From NCBI RefSeq assembly GCF_040718835.1, contig NZ_JBFEFG010000280.1:682001-746000 (forward strand): a stretch of 64,000 nt of DNA, read 5' to 3'. The stretch is from Bremerella sp. JC817 (GTDB taxonomy: Bacteria; Planctomycetota; Planctomycetia; Pirellulales; Pirellulaceae). Shown one piece after another: positions 28,028 through 36,582 of this stretch (its first letter is position 1; the number at the start of each line of letters is the position of its first letter). A program made the translations under genes and the position numbers. The notes below the pieces were generated by a model, which was not told where the DNA came from, did no database searches, and saw nothing but the letters and a program-made list of their open reading frames with translations.

Positions 28028-28489
28028 TAGCCCTCGACAACATCAGCCGCAGGTACCCCAATCGTAGCAACCTGGGTGGGGAGTCGCCGTGATAGCGAGC
28101 CAAAACCACGCATGTTTGCTCACTTACCGGGTTCAACAGACTGGGAGGTTAGGGGGACTTGTTTTCAAGTTACGGTATGAATCAAACACGTAAACTGGCC
28201 GCTTGATAGCCATGATGAAAAAATCAGCATCGCTAAAGGTGCGTGCGAATTTGATCAGCAACAGTAATTCAAGCAGGCCCTAAATCGACATCTTCCGGTT
28301 TTTTAAAAGTGAAGTGGGAGTGGGAGTTACAGCGGGATCTCGGTAATCCACGGCAGGTATTGGCACATGTTTCGCGTACTGCGTTCACTGCATTCAGAAT
28401 GCGAACGTCATTAGCGCACAGCAGTCTTCGCGGAAGGATTTCGCGAAGCTCTCGATATTCCTCTCCAACGACTGGTTTAGGAGACGAGC
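28028..28489. other. Intergenic region between divergent genes
   Basis: 462 bases with no convincing gene. Contains a possible -24/-12 element at 28361-28375 upstream of the 28490 gene and otherwise nothing I can name. Confidence 0.5.
28361..28375 (+). promoter_or_regulatory. Possible sigma-54 (-24/-12) promoter
   Basis: TGGCAC-N5-TCGC: GG and GC are correctly spaced, with one mismatch to TGGCAC-N5-TTGC. It would give a leader of about 115 bases before ATG 28490. No enhancer-binding protein gene is nearby; weak evidence. Confidence 0.2.
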
Positions 28490-28924
28490 ATGACCTCGTT
28501 CGTAGTCGCGTCCATCTTAACGATGGCCTCGATGGGGGCTTCCCCTGTCGAAACTCATGTTGTCGACCGGGTTGACCTCATCGAGATCAATCACTTGTAC
28601 GACCTCCAGGGTCGTCTCGTCATCAATCAGCTCATTTTTTATCAATGGGACAGTGCTTCCCAACGCTTCCAGGTTCGAGCCTGGCGACTTCTGAAAACCG
28701 ACGATCAGCTTCCACGTAAGTCGTGGAATCAAGATCAGTACGTCTGTCATTGGAAAGACATGAATGTTCACCGGAAGGTCTACGCGAACAATATTCGCGA
28801 GACATGGACCACCCAGGATCCCGAGGTACTCGAGCGGAATATGTTTCCGATCGAGCATCGCAGCGAACTAAGCCAGCCTGAGAGTCTCTCCAAACAGCAG
28901 GTGGCGGTCGTAGCGGATGAATAA
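28490..28924 (+). CDS. Conserved small protein of unknown function, probably exported
   Basis: 144 residues with AGGAG six bases before the ATG. A short hydrophobic N-terminus (MTSFVVASILTMASMGASP) could act as a signal peptide. The mature text 'VDRVDLIEINHLYDLQGRLV..QLIFYQWD' and 'QVRAWRLLKTDDQLP', then 'NIRETWTTQDPEVLERN..PIEHRSEL', is the kind of conserved block I associate with an unnamed planctomycete family. I know no function. Flanked by unrelated genes. Confidence 0.65.
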   Translation: MTSFVVASILTMASMGASPVETHVVDRVDLIEINHLYDLQGRLVINQLIFYQWDSASQRFQVRAWRLLKTDDQLPRKSWNQDQYVCHWKDMNVHRKVYANNIRETWTTQDPEVLERNMFPIEHRSELSQPESLSKQQVAVVADE

Positions 28925-29044
28925 CCTTTAGCCATCAAATCATCTTCGATGCCGGTAGGGGCAAACGCCGGATAGATTGAGCTGCCGCGGGGACTACAAT
29001 GAGAAGGGCCTCTCACCCTTTCTCCCCCCAACGCAGCTTTTTTC

Positions 29045-29893
29045 ATGTTCATAGCCTACGGACAACAGGGCCTGCGCATCGTCTCTGCCGATGGACGCAA
29101 CTGGTCCGAGCCTATCACTGAAAAGAACAACTACTATTTCCGAGGTTGTCAGTTCGCTGACGGGCAATTCGTTGCCTTCGCAACCTATGGCGGCAAGATT
29201 CTGTTCTTCGCGTCGGCCGATGGCAAAAGGTGGGAGAAACTCAGCGAGAAAGATATCGACGGCCGTCTGCATGACATCGCTTATGGCAATGGTCGCTTCC
29301 TGGTGATTGGTGGCGACATGGATGGCCACTGGTCGATTGCCATGACCAGCACCGATGGCAAGACCTGGAAAGGTCCCAACAAATTCGACAAGCAGCCATT
29401 ACTGTTGCGGGTTGCCTTTGGAAATGAACAGTTTGTCGCGGTGGGTGTCAAAGGCCGCGTCGCGGTCAGCAAAGAAGGGACCGCCTGGCAAGACGCCAAT
29501 CCGCTGCCGGAACTCGATACCTTTATCGACATCGCTTACGGCCACGGTGTCTACGTGGGGGCAGGGCTGCACGGGCTGCGGATGACCAGCGAAGATGGTT
29601 TGACCTGGGGCAACCGTCAGGTCGGCCTTGAAGGCGAACATATCAATTCGCTCATCTGGACCGGCGAACGCTGCGTCGGCGTAGGACTCGGCGCGACGTA
29701 CTTCTCGACCGATGGCAAGACTTGGGAACGCGTCGAGAACGAGAACGCCCCCGAGACATGTGCCTTCGGCAATGGCCTGTTTGTCGGGTCTGCCTGGAAG
29801 GGACGCATTCTGATTTCGGAAGACGCGATCCACTGGGAAGATCTGCTCCGGGCTCCGGAGCCTGTCAACGGAATCACGTTCGGTGCGGTCTGA
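29045..29893 (+). CDS. Cytoplasmic beta-propeller with Asp-box-like repeats
   Basis: 282 residues, no signal peptide. At least five units carry an S-x-D-G-x-x-W motif (ASADGKRWEKL, TSTDGKTWKGP, TSEDGLTWGNR, STDGKTWERVE, ISEDAIHWEDL), each followed by a strand such as 'AYGNGRFLVIGG', 'AFGNEQFVAVGV', 'AYGHGVYVGAGL', 'AFGNGLFVGSAW'. This is the BNR/Asp-box pattern of sialidase-like and Ycf48-like propellers. No catalytic residues of sialidases are evident. Likely a binding or structural propeller; partner unknown. Convergent with the DUF3616 gene. Confidence 0.78.
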   Translation: MFIAYGQQGLRIVSADGRNWSEPITEKNNYYFRGCQFADGQFVAFATYGGKILFFASADGKRWEKLSEKDIDGRLHDIAYGNGRFLVIGGDMDGHWSIAMTSTDGKTWKGPNKFDKQPLLLRVAFGNEQFVAVGVKGRVAVSKEGTAWQDANPLPELDTFIDIAYGHGVYVGAGLHGLRMTSEDGLTWGNRQVGLEGEHINSLIWTGERCVGVGLGATYFSTDGKTWERVENENAPETCAFGNGLFVGSAWKGRILISEDAIHWEDLLRAPEPVNGITFGAV

Positions 29894-29905
29894 TTCCCGC
29901 AGTGT

Positions 29906-30856
29906 TTACGACTTGCGCGGCAATGGTTTGGCAACGCGGAAGACGGTTGGACTACCGTTCGGGGAACTATCGCAAACCAGCACCACGTCGAAGTAGCCAG
30001 CTCCTTCTTCGACCAGACCCAGCCCTTCCGGTTTCGCCCCGACATGCGGTAGTGGAACTTCCCCCAAGAGTATCGGTACGTCCTCGGTCTGGCGGTCGTG
30101 CCCGGCAATCGCGTCGTTGCCGTTCCAAAAGTAGACGGCATACGCGAGAGGCTCGTCACGCATCGGCCCGGCCAGAATCAACAGGCCTTCAGCGGTCTGC
30201 AACAGATCGCGAACGCCGCGGCCACCAAGCTGGACGAACAAGGTCTTGGCTTTCTCTGGCTTGTCGAAGTCGAGCTTCAAGATCGGAACCCATCCTTCGC
30301 GTAAGACGGGGCCACGAAAGCCGACCACCAGATCGTCTCCCTGGGCAGCGAGCCCTTCCAGGTCGATGCCGTTTTCCTTGCTCGGAATTTCAAGAAACGG
30401 TGCGAGGATCGAACTGGCCTGGATCGCTTCGATCAAGTCGCACGGCTTCACCTTCTTGGCGAACTTGCCATTGCCCTGGTAATCGATTTCAAACAGACAC
30501 TGGCGACCTGGCTGGTTGTCGCACTGAAAAAGTCGTTTGCGGTTGGCTTTCTGGCTGAGGGAAGGATCGAGGAGAGGACGCTTCTTCGAGTGCGATCCAA
30601 GGACATAGATGCGGCCGCGGCTGTAGGCGAGCCCTTCGATGTCGAACTCGTTCTCTCCTTTCTTAAGCTGTCCGGTCAGATCGATCTCATCGAACGTCTC
30701 ATACTCGCCAGGCGACCGCCGCTGAAGGATCTGAACGGTCGCTCCCTCGTCGCCGGCGATCGCGACAAACTGGCCGTTTTCTAATACGGCGATCGCGCTG
30801 ATGTCGGCCCCGTTTTCGATCTCGCCATGAAACGTCCAAAGTGCTCGTTGCTGCAT
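29906..30856 (-). CDS. DUF3616 family protein
   Basis: 316 residues from ATG 30856, which has AAGGGG about eight bases upstream; the 27 codons in frame before it are not protein-like. The family block is clear: 'FDIEGLAYSRGRIYVLGSHSKKR', 'RKRLFQCD', later 'NGIDLEGLAAQGDDLVVGFRGPVL', 'VRDLLQTAEGLLILAGPM' and 'VGAKPEGLGLVEE'. The repeated 'DIEGLA / DLEGLA / KPEGL' segments suggest a six-bladed propeller related to strictosidine-synthase-like or NHL folds. No signal peptide; function unknown. Confidence 0.8.
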   Translation of the reverse strand: MQQRALWTFHGEIENGADISAIAVLENGQFVAIAGDEGATVQILQRRSPGEYETFDEIDLTGQLKKGENEFDIEGLAYSRGRIYVLGSHSKKRPLLDPSLSQKANRKRLFQCDNQPGRQCLFEIDYQGNGKFAKKVKPCDLIEAIQASSILAPFLEIPSKENGIDLEGLAAQGDDLVVGFRGPVLREGWVPILKLDFDKPEKAKTLFVQLGGRGVRDLLQTAEGLLILAGPMRDEPLAYAVYFWNGNDAIAGHDRQTEDVPILLGEVPLPHVGAKPEGLGLVEEGAGYFDVVLVCDSSPNGSPTVFRVAKPLPRKS

Positions 30857-30976
30857 CGTCTGGCCCCTTTCAAACGGTGACTGGCAATCGGATGGGTGAT
30901 GGGCGTGCTCCAAGATTCTAGAGGCTGGGCATGCCATGCTTCAAATTAAATAAGAACTGAAAGGATCGCCCGCAGG

Positions 30977-31411
30977 CTAGAACTCTTCGCGCTGCTCGAT
31001 TTCTTCTTCATAGCGATGCGACAAAGTCACCGCAGTCCAGGCGAGTCCACAGAAGTAGACCAGAAAGAAGAGGCACGCGATCCCTTGGGCCCAGTAGGGA
31101 AGGGGCAGCGTCACCAGGCCGTAAACAAACAGCACGCCGAATGCGACGATCGGCAGCAGAGCGAGCTGTGCGACGCGCTCGCCATAGGTGCGAGGACGCA
31201 GGAAGAAGCCGCGGCCTACACGATAGACGAACCGACCGAAGAGGAACGGCGCCCCGAACATGTATTCTTCCGCGTCGGTTTCTACATCGTCCCAGTCGAC
31301 CACCTGATTCACCCCACTCGAATTCGCCGATTGCTGCTCGTCATTGTATTCGAGGTGGCACCGTAAATCTTTCCAGGGGGCTCGCCTGTCCGCAGAAAGT
31401 TTTCCGATCAC
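30977..31411 (-). CDS. Small membrane protein with two transmembrane helices
   Basis: 144 residues if GTG 31411 is the start; the true start is uncertain because there is no good ribosome site and the first ~35 residues are unremarkable. Two adjacent helices, VAQLALLPIVAFGVLFVYGLV and QGIACLFFLVYFCGLAWTAVT, are preceded by an aromatic/basic segment (FLFGRFVYRVGRGFFLRPRTYG) and followed by an acidic tail. No family recognised. Divergent from the TrkA-C gene. Confidence 0.5.
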   Translation of the reverse strand: MIGKLSADRRAPWKDLRCHLEYNDEQQSANSSGVNQVVDWDDVETDAEEYMFGAPFLFGRFVYRVGRGFFLRPRTYGERVAQLALLPIVAFGVLFVYGLVTLPLPYWAQGIACLFFLVYFCGLAWTAVTLSHRYEEEIEQREEF

Positions 31412-31487
31412 GGCGCGTCATTTGCTTTAAAAGGATACACGCTGAATTCCTACCTCCACATCCCTTTATAGGGAGATACCCGTTATT

Positions 31488-32297
31488 ATGGCCGCATTTT
31501 TACCGATTATTTCGTTGTTCCTGGTCGTTGTCATCTCACTGATGGTCGTTCGCGTCGCGACAGTGGCGTTGGTTCTCACTGGCCTTTCGCATCAATTGGC
31601 TCAATTTCAAGCCCGATCTGCCTTCACCGGCGCTGGCTTCACGACATCAGAATCGGACCGTGTCACACAGCATCCCGTTCGACGAAAGATCATCATGTTG
31701 CTGATGCTGCTCGGGAACGCGGGAATCGTGACGGCCGTCAGTTCATTGATGCTCTCGTTCGTGAATACTGGTGAACAACAAACGGTCAGCATTTGGATCC
31801 GAGTAGGAATGATGTTTGTCGGGATCGCGGTGCTGTGGTCGGCAACACAAAGTCAGTGGGTCGATCATCGTTTGAACCGCATGGTCGAGTGGGCATTGCG
31901 GCGTTGGACCGATCTCGAGGTTCGCGACTACTCGAACTTGCTGCACTTGGGGCATGGCTACAGCGTTGTTGAGATGGAAGTCGAAGAAAATGATTGGCTC
32001 GCCGAACGCGAACTCGCGTCGCTGCGTCTTTCGGAAGAAGGGGTCTTGGTCCTAGGGATCGAACGCCCCGGCTCGGTATATGTCGGTGCCCCGCGCGGTT
32101 TCACCAAACTGAAGCCAGGAGACACGGTCATCATGTATGGACAACGCGACGTATTAAGTAATCTCGACGAACGCCGCGCCGGTTCGACCGGTAACTGGGA
32201 TCACCATAAAGCGGTCGACAAGCAACTGCAGCTACAGCGTGAACAGAAAGAGGAAGAGAACCAACAGGTCGAAAGCGAGGATGCCGTTGCCAGCTAA
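31488..32297 (+). CDS. Membrane protein with TrkH-pore-like segment and TrkA-C domain
   Basis: 269 residues. Two or three helices (residues 4-33, 70-93, 104-122). The stretch 'LSHQLAQFQARSAFTGAGFTTSESD' (33-57) closely resembles the P-loop / selectivity-filter region of TrkH/KtrB potassium transporters (SAFTxxGFT). The soluble C-terminal part ('MEVEENDWLAERELASLRLSEEGVLVLGIERPGSVYVGAPRG..LKPGDTVIMYG', ~155-225) is a TrkA-C (RCK_C) ligand-binding domain. The tail is Gln/Glu-rich and probably coiled coil. A role in potassium or other ion control is inferred; it is too short to be a complete transporter, so multimerisation would be needed. Confidence 0.78.
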   Translation: MAAFLPIISLFLVVVISLMVVRVATVALVLTGLSHQLAQFQARSAFTGAGFTTSESDRVTQHPVRRKIIMLLMLLGNAGIVTAVSSLMLSFVNTGEQQTVSIWIRVGMMFVGIAVLWSATQSQWVDHRLNRMVEWALRRWTDLEVRDYSNLLHLGHGYSVVEMEVEENDWLAERELASLRLSEEGVLVLGIERPGSVYVGAPRGFTKLKPGDTVIMYGQRDVLSNLDERRAGSTGNWDHHKAVDKQLQLQREQKEEENQQVESEDAVAS

Positions 32298-32548
32298 ATA
32301 GGCGATAGTGACCAAGCCTTCGGATTCGTTGTCCTCGTTTCAGGATGGGCGATCTTGCTTCTTCCGGGCCTGATGAGCGTGCATGTCATGGTGGTTGATT
32401 TCGTGTGGTTGCTGATACTTCCCATGTAGCTGCGCAACCTATCTTGCGATCCACCGGACCAATCGGACGAAACAGACAAATAGCGGGCGGCGAGCGAAAG
32501 ACGTTGTTAGGCTACGCATGGGTAGCGAACGTTCGAGTGAGGTTCCCG

Positions 32549-32821
32549 ATGAAGACAAACAGCTGGATCGGAGGCGTGCTGGTCGCCTGCCTCTTCAGTT
32601 ACATCAGCGCGTATATCGTGATGTCGCGCGTTGGGATGCAGCGAGCCGCAATGATTGATTCCGACTTTTACTGTTTCGTCGAACCAAACAACCCTTCGGC
32701 CGAGCAGTTTCATATGGTTTGCTGCGATCTGTTTGCCCCTTGCATCACCATCGATCGCTGGCTGGGAAGTCGATTCAGTCCAGCCGCATGTCCGCGGCTT
32801 CAGCTTTCACGCGCGTGCTAG
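32549..32821 (+). CDS. Small hypothetical membrane-anchored protein
   Basis: 90 residues from ATG 32549, with GTGAGG upstream. One N-terminal hydrophobic helix (SWIGGVLVACLFSYISAYIVM) is followed by a Cys-containing part (FYCFVEPNNPSAEQFHMVCCDLFAPC). No family recognised. The last four bases overlap the 3' end of the opposite-strand DUF1570 gene. I consider it a probable but unproven gene. Confidence 0.45.
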   Translation: MKTNSWIGGVLVACLFSYISAYIVMSRVGMQRAAMIDSDFYCFVEPNNPSAEQFHMVCCDLFAPCITIDRWLGSRFSPAACPRLQLSRAC

Positions 32822-33939
32822 ATCTTGTTCGGCAGTTGCGAGATGTATCGCAGGAAGTGCGATTCCAACTGATCGAGGTCGCGGCCGAAGGCGGCCTGAA
32901 AGTCGGCGACGCGTTGCTCTTTGGTGTAGTCTTCCGACCCGGAACGCTGCGAGACCGTCTTGATATAGGCGGCGAATTCTCGCGGTCGCGTTTCGATTAA
33001 ATAGAACACCAATGCCCACCCTTCGCCATATGCCGTGCTGGGACGTTTGTAGAAGGCATCGTCCGACGCGATGAACTGTTCGAGCGAGTTCGCTGGCCGC
33101 TGCGACTTGTTGAACTGTAGGAACTCGACCATGCGAGTCTTGTTCACGCGATCGCCGAAGCGGGTATGGTTCTGCGAGTCCCAGACGCCTGGGGCCTCGA
33201 ACATCGTGGCCAGTCCTTCCACCAGCCACTTCGGTTGAGGGGCATAGCGGCTATGGATCCCGGTGTTAAAAGCCGTTTGGTGGGTGGCCTCGTGGATGAC
33301 GGTCGACATATTCTCGTCCCACAGTGCCTGGTTGCTATGGTTGCCGTGGGTCATGTCGTACAAGGCGACCCGATTGGTCCGTGACGAGTAATAGCCCACG
33401 ATTCCGGGCGAGACCCGCATTCCTTCCTTCGCCGCGTACTGCTGATAGGCCTGGAAAGTTGGAAAGACAATCGCGACCAGCGGAAACTCAGGCCGCTGCG
33501 GCTGAATCCCGCGGGCAGTGAAGTAGTGATGGAACGACCGATAGAGCTTCTCGAAATTGCCGGCCCACTGATCCTTGGTGCCGGCCGGGTGAACCACCAG
33601 GTAACTTCCCGTTCCGGTCACGTCGTACCCCTTGCCGAACTCGGCCAGCAGTTCGCCGCGCATCTCTCCCTGGGAAGCTGGGCGGAAGGGAGTTCCTAAT
33701 TGCGAGTAGTTCGATGCGGTTTTCGGGTCGAAGTCCCACATCTGTCCATCACGACCCAGCATGATGACCCGGTTTTCGGAGGCGAGGACCGGAGTCGCCT
33801 GGATCGTCTGGTTGCGCAGATCGAGCTGGATCATCACCGGGTAGGTGGTGCCTTGCCCCTCTGCCATTGATGTGTAAAATCGCGTAGAATGGGCAAAAGT
33901 CAAAAGAAGGCCCAGGGCCACATATCTAAGGAACTTCAT
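32818..33939 (-). CDS. DUF1570 protein, putative secreted zinc metallopeptidase
   Basis: 373 residues with a signal-like N-terminus (MKFLRYVALGLLLTFAHS). The C-terminal half carries HEATH (His216-Glu217..His220, in STVIHEATHQTAFN), followed after 20 residues by WLVEGLA (Glu241), the spacing of a gluzincin-type HExxH..E site. The N-terminal ~90 residues form a separate strand-rich segment ('IQATPVLASENRVIMLGRDGQMWDFDP'). Catalysis has not been shown for DUF1570 as far as I recall, but the metal ligands are intact here. Divergent from 34131 with a ~190-base promoter region. Confidence 0.85.
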   Translation of the reverse strand: MKFLRYVALGLLLTFAHSTRFYTSMAEGQGTTYPVMIQLDLRNQTIQATPVLASENRVIMLGRDGQMWDFDPKTASNYSQLGTPFRPASQGEMRGELLAEFGKGYDVTGTGSYLVVHPAGTKDQWAGNFEKLYRSFHHYFTARGIQPQRPEFPLVAIVFPTFQAYQQYAAKEGMRVSPGIVGYYSSRTNRVALYDMTHGNHSNQALWDENMSTVIHEATHQTAFNTGIHSRYAPQPKWLVEGLATMFEAPGVWDSQNHTRFGDRVNKTRMVEFLQFNKSQRPANSLEQFIASDDAFYKRPSTAYGEGWALVFYLIETRPREFAAYIKTVSQRSGSEDYTKEQRVADFQAAFGRDLDQLESHFLRYISQLPNKI

Positions 33940-34130
33940 AGCATTTTCAGGGGTTAGACTACGAAGGAGTCGAAAGAACCTTAAAAGCTTAGGTTACGTC
34001 CGGGAAAAATACCCTGCGAATGAGGGGGAAAGTTTCTCGAAATTCCCTGGTAACGATCCCCGACTATCCCTAGAATGAACGCTCACCTCATCTCCCTTAA
34101 TCTCGTTTTTCATAGCTGAACACCCTAGCC

Positions 34131-35429
34131 ATGGCCGCGCTTCGAACCGTTGTATGGGTTGGCTTGGCGTTTGCGCTGGTTTGCCCTGCGTTGGCACAAG
34201 ACTCAGATCCGAGTCTGTCCGAGCAGGTGGCTGCCTGGTCGCGTCGTCTCGATTCCGACACACTCGAGGAACGTGAACGCGCCGAGCAAAAGATTCTCGA
34301 CCTGGGTCACAAGGCTCTCGACCATCTGCCGATGGTGGAACCGTCGACTCCGGCCGAGACGAAAGCTCGGTTGCAACGTATTCGCACGATCTTAGAAAAG
34401 GCACGCGCTGACAACGCCGCCAAAGCATCGCACATCACGTTGTCTGTGAAGGATGTGCCGCTGGCCGATGTCTTGGGTGCCATTGAAGAACAAACCGAAA
34501 ACAAGCTGATCGATTACCGCTCGAACTTTGGCCAACGGGCCGATCAGTCGAAGGTGACCGTCGAGTGGGACAACGTTCCGTTCTGGGAAGCGGTCGATCA
34601 ACTGTTCACCGAAAACAGTCTGGAGGCCTACCACTACGCCGGTCAGCCAAACGTGCTGGCATTCGTCGCGCGAGCGAGTGGTAGCGACAAGCCCAACCCG
34701 CTGGTCCGCGTCAGCGAGATCTTTCGATTTCAGCCGACCCGCATTGAATCGTTTATGGACCTGACCGGCGCCAATCAACGTGGAACATTCATGAATCTGC
34801 AGGTTGCCTGGGAACCTCGCGTCGAACCAATTGTCATCAAGTTACCTCTCGATCAGTTGACCATCGAAGACGAAACCGGAAAGAGCCTGGTTTTGGGCGG
34901 TGAGCAACCTGGATCGCTCGATACCGAAGTGCTGCAAGGCGTCTCGGCTGTCGACATTCAGTTGCCGCTGGGTGGCGTCGATCGCAAGTCGCAGAAGATC
35001 GCCAAGCTGAAAGGTGAGATGATCGCCTTGATGCCGGGACGCGTGGAGACGTTCATGTTCGACAAGCTCGATACGGCTCGGAATGTCAAAGACACCCGGG
35101 GCGCGATTGAAGTCGTACTGGAAGCCTTCCGCCAGAACGGTGATATCTGGGAGGCAAGCATCATGCTGCGTGTGCTGAACGAGCAAGGGGCGCTCGAGTC
35201 GCATCGTGGCTGGGTTTACAACAATGAAGCATACTTGCAGGGACCCAATGGCGAACGGATTGATTTCGCCGGGTTCGAAGAGACCTACCGCGATGTTGAT
35301 ACCGTGGGAATGTCTTACAAGTTTGTCCTCGAGCGCGACCCGTCCGAAGTCCAGTTCGTGTACCGTTCCCCCGCATCGATTATCTCGCTGCCTGTATCGT
35401 TTGAGCTGACAGACATTCCACTGCCGTAA
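34131..35429 (+). CDS. Secreted protein with secretin-N-like (STN) segment
   Basis: 432 residues. Signal peptide 1-22 (ending PALAQD). A charged helical stretch (residues 30-95, 'LDSDTLEERERAEQKILDLG') with HEAT-like character is followed by 'ITLSVKDVPLADVLGAIEEQTENKL' and 'VTVEWDNVPFWEAVDQLF', the pattern of STN / secretin-N repeats that bind partners in the periplasm. The C-terminal half is beta-rich without a name that I know. Same strand as the peptidyl-prolyl isomerase gene 70 bases downstream, so the two may act on envelope protein folding or assembly. That is inference. Confidence 0.72.
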   Translation: MAALRTVVWVGLAFALVCPALAQDSDPSLSEQVAAWSRRLDSDTLEERERAEQKILDLGHKALDHLPMVEPSTPAETKARLQRIRTILEKARADNAAKASHITLSVKDVPLADVLGAIEEQTENKLIDYRSNFGQRADQSKVTVEWDNVPFWEAVDQLFTENSLEAYHYAGQPNVLAFVARASGSDKPNPLVRVSEIFRFQPTRIESFMDLTGANQRGTFMNLQVAWEPRVEPIVIKLPLDQLTIEDETGKSLVLGGEQPGSLDTEVLQGVSAVDIQLPLGGVDRKSQKIAKLKGEMIALMPGRVETFMFDKLDTARNVKDTRGAIEVVLEAFRQNGDIWEASIMLRVLNEQGALESHRGWVYNNEAYLQGPNGERIDFAGFEETYRDVDTVGMSYKFVLERDPSEVQFVYRSPASIISLPVSFELTDIPLP

Positions 35430-35499
35430 ATCCCACGGAAAGCACCTGGCGGACATTTCCCGCGGAAGGCACCGGAAACGAAAGAACTGAAAGCAAGCC

Positions 35500-36567
35500 A
35501 TGTCATCAAAACCTTGGATCGGATCGCCGACCTTCATCCTGGTGATGATCTGTTTGATCGTCTTGCCAGAGGCCGCCAATGAATGGTCGCTCTCAGGGGA
35601 TTTCGAATCCTCTTCAGGGCCTTATCTGCCTGAAGAGACGTTGATCCATCCCAAGACTGGTGCCATGGTGGTTGCCAGCGTCAACGACGTACCCATCTAC
35701 GACGTCGAGATCGAACGCTATTTGCAGCGGTTGAACGTCTTTGAAGATCTGCCGGAAGCGACGCTTCAGGTTTATCGCTCGACCGTCATGTCGCAATTGG
35801 TCCGCCGCCAGGTGATTCTTTCGTATCTGCAGACCACCGAATTCCGCGCCAGCGAACAAGAGATCGATCTGGCGATTGCCGAAGTGAAAAACGCCCTGAA
35901 TGCCCGTGGTAAGACGCTCGATCAGTTTCTGCTTGAGGGCAAAGCGGACCTTTCGATGCTGCGGCGCAACCTGGCCTGGAAACTTGTCTGGTCGCGTTAC
36001 CTGGAAAGCTATCTGACCGAAGCGAATCTTCGTCGCTATTACGAACGCAACTACGAACGTTTTGACGGCACCACGCGTCGCGTATCGCAGATCTACTTCG
36101 GCGATCCTTCCGATCCGAAGTTCGATTGGGACGTTGCCTTCCGTGAAGCGGTCTTCCTGCGTGATCGTATCCAACAAGGGCAGATCACCTTCGAGCAAGC
36201 CGTTCGGGAGTACTCGCAGTCGCCGAGCAAAGACGACGACGGAGCCATGGGCTGGATCAAGCATCATGGTCCCCTCGATCCACGTATCCACGAGGCTTCG
36301 TTTGCCCGGCCGGTCGGCGAAATGGTCGGCCCGATCCAGACCAAGTTCGGCATTCACTTGCTGAAGGTGCACGAAGAGAAGCGTGGCGATCGTGAGTGGA
36401 AAGACATGGAAGCCGAAATCCGCCATGCTGCCGCCGCATTCCTGTTCGCCCACGTGGCGGACCGGCACATCTCGGACGCCAGCGTTTACTACTTCGGCGA
36501 AGAGGAAGGTTCGGAGATCGATCCAACCTTCGTCCGTCGGTTCAGCGACGAGTTCATCTCGCCTTAG
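35500..36567 (+). CDS. SurA/PpiC-like peptidyl-prolyl isomerase, exported
   Basis: 355 residues. N-terminal hydrophobic signal (FILVMICLIVLPEAANEW). A SurA-N-like chaperone part follows (residues ~45-165: 'VASVNDVPIYDVEIERYLQRL', 'QLVRRQVILSYLQTTEFRASEQEIDLAI'). The parvulin (PpiC) domain is at ~190-295 ('RRVSQIYF', 'AVREYSQSPSKDDDGAMGWI', 'ASFARPVGEMVGPIQTKFGIHLLKV'). Family members fold or escort outer-membrane and periplasmic proteins. It ends 15 bases before the convergent stop of the Tol/Exb-type operon. Confidence 0.9.
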   Translation: MSSKPWIGSPTFILVMICLIVLPEAANEWSLSGDFESSSGPYLPEETLIHPKTGAMVVASVNDVPIYDVEIERYLQRLNVFEDLPEATLQVYRSTVMSQLVRRQVILSYLQTTEFRASEQEIDLAIAEVKNALNARGKTLDQFLLEGKADLSMLRRNLAWKLVWSRYLESYLTEANLRRYYERNYERFDGTTRRVSQIYFGDPSDPKFDWDVAFREAVFLRDRIQQGQITFEQAVREYSQSPSKDDDGAMGWIKHHGPLDPRIHEASFARPVGEMVGPIQTKFGIHLLKVHEEKRGDREWKDMEAEIRHAAAAFLFAHVADRHISDASVYYFGEEEGSEIDPTFVRRFSDEFISP

Positions 36568-36582
36568 TCGCTGGCCTTTGAT

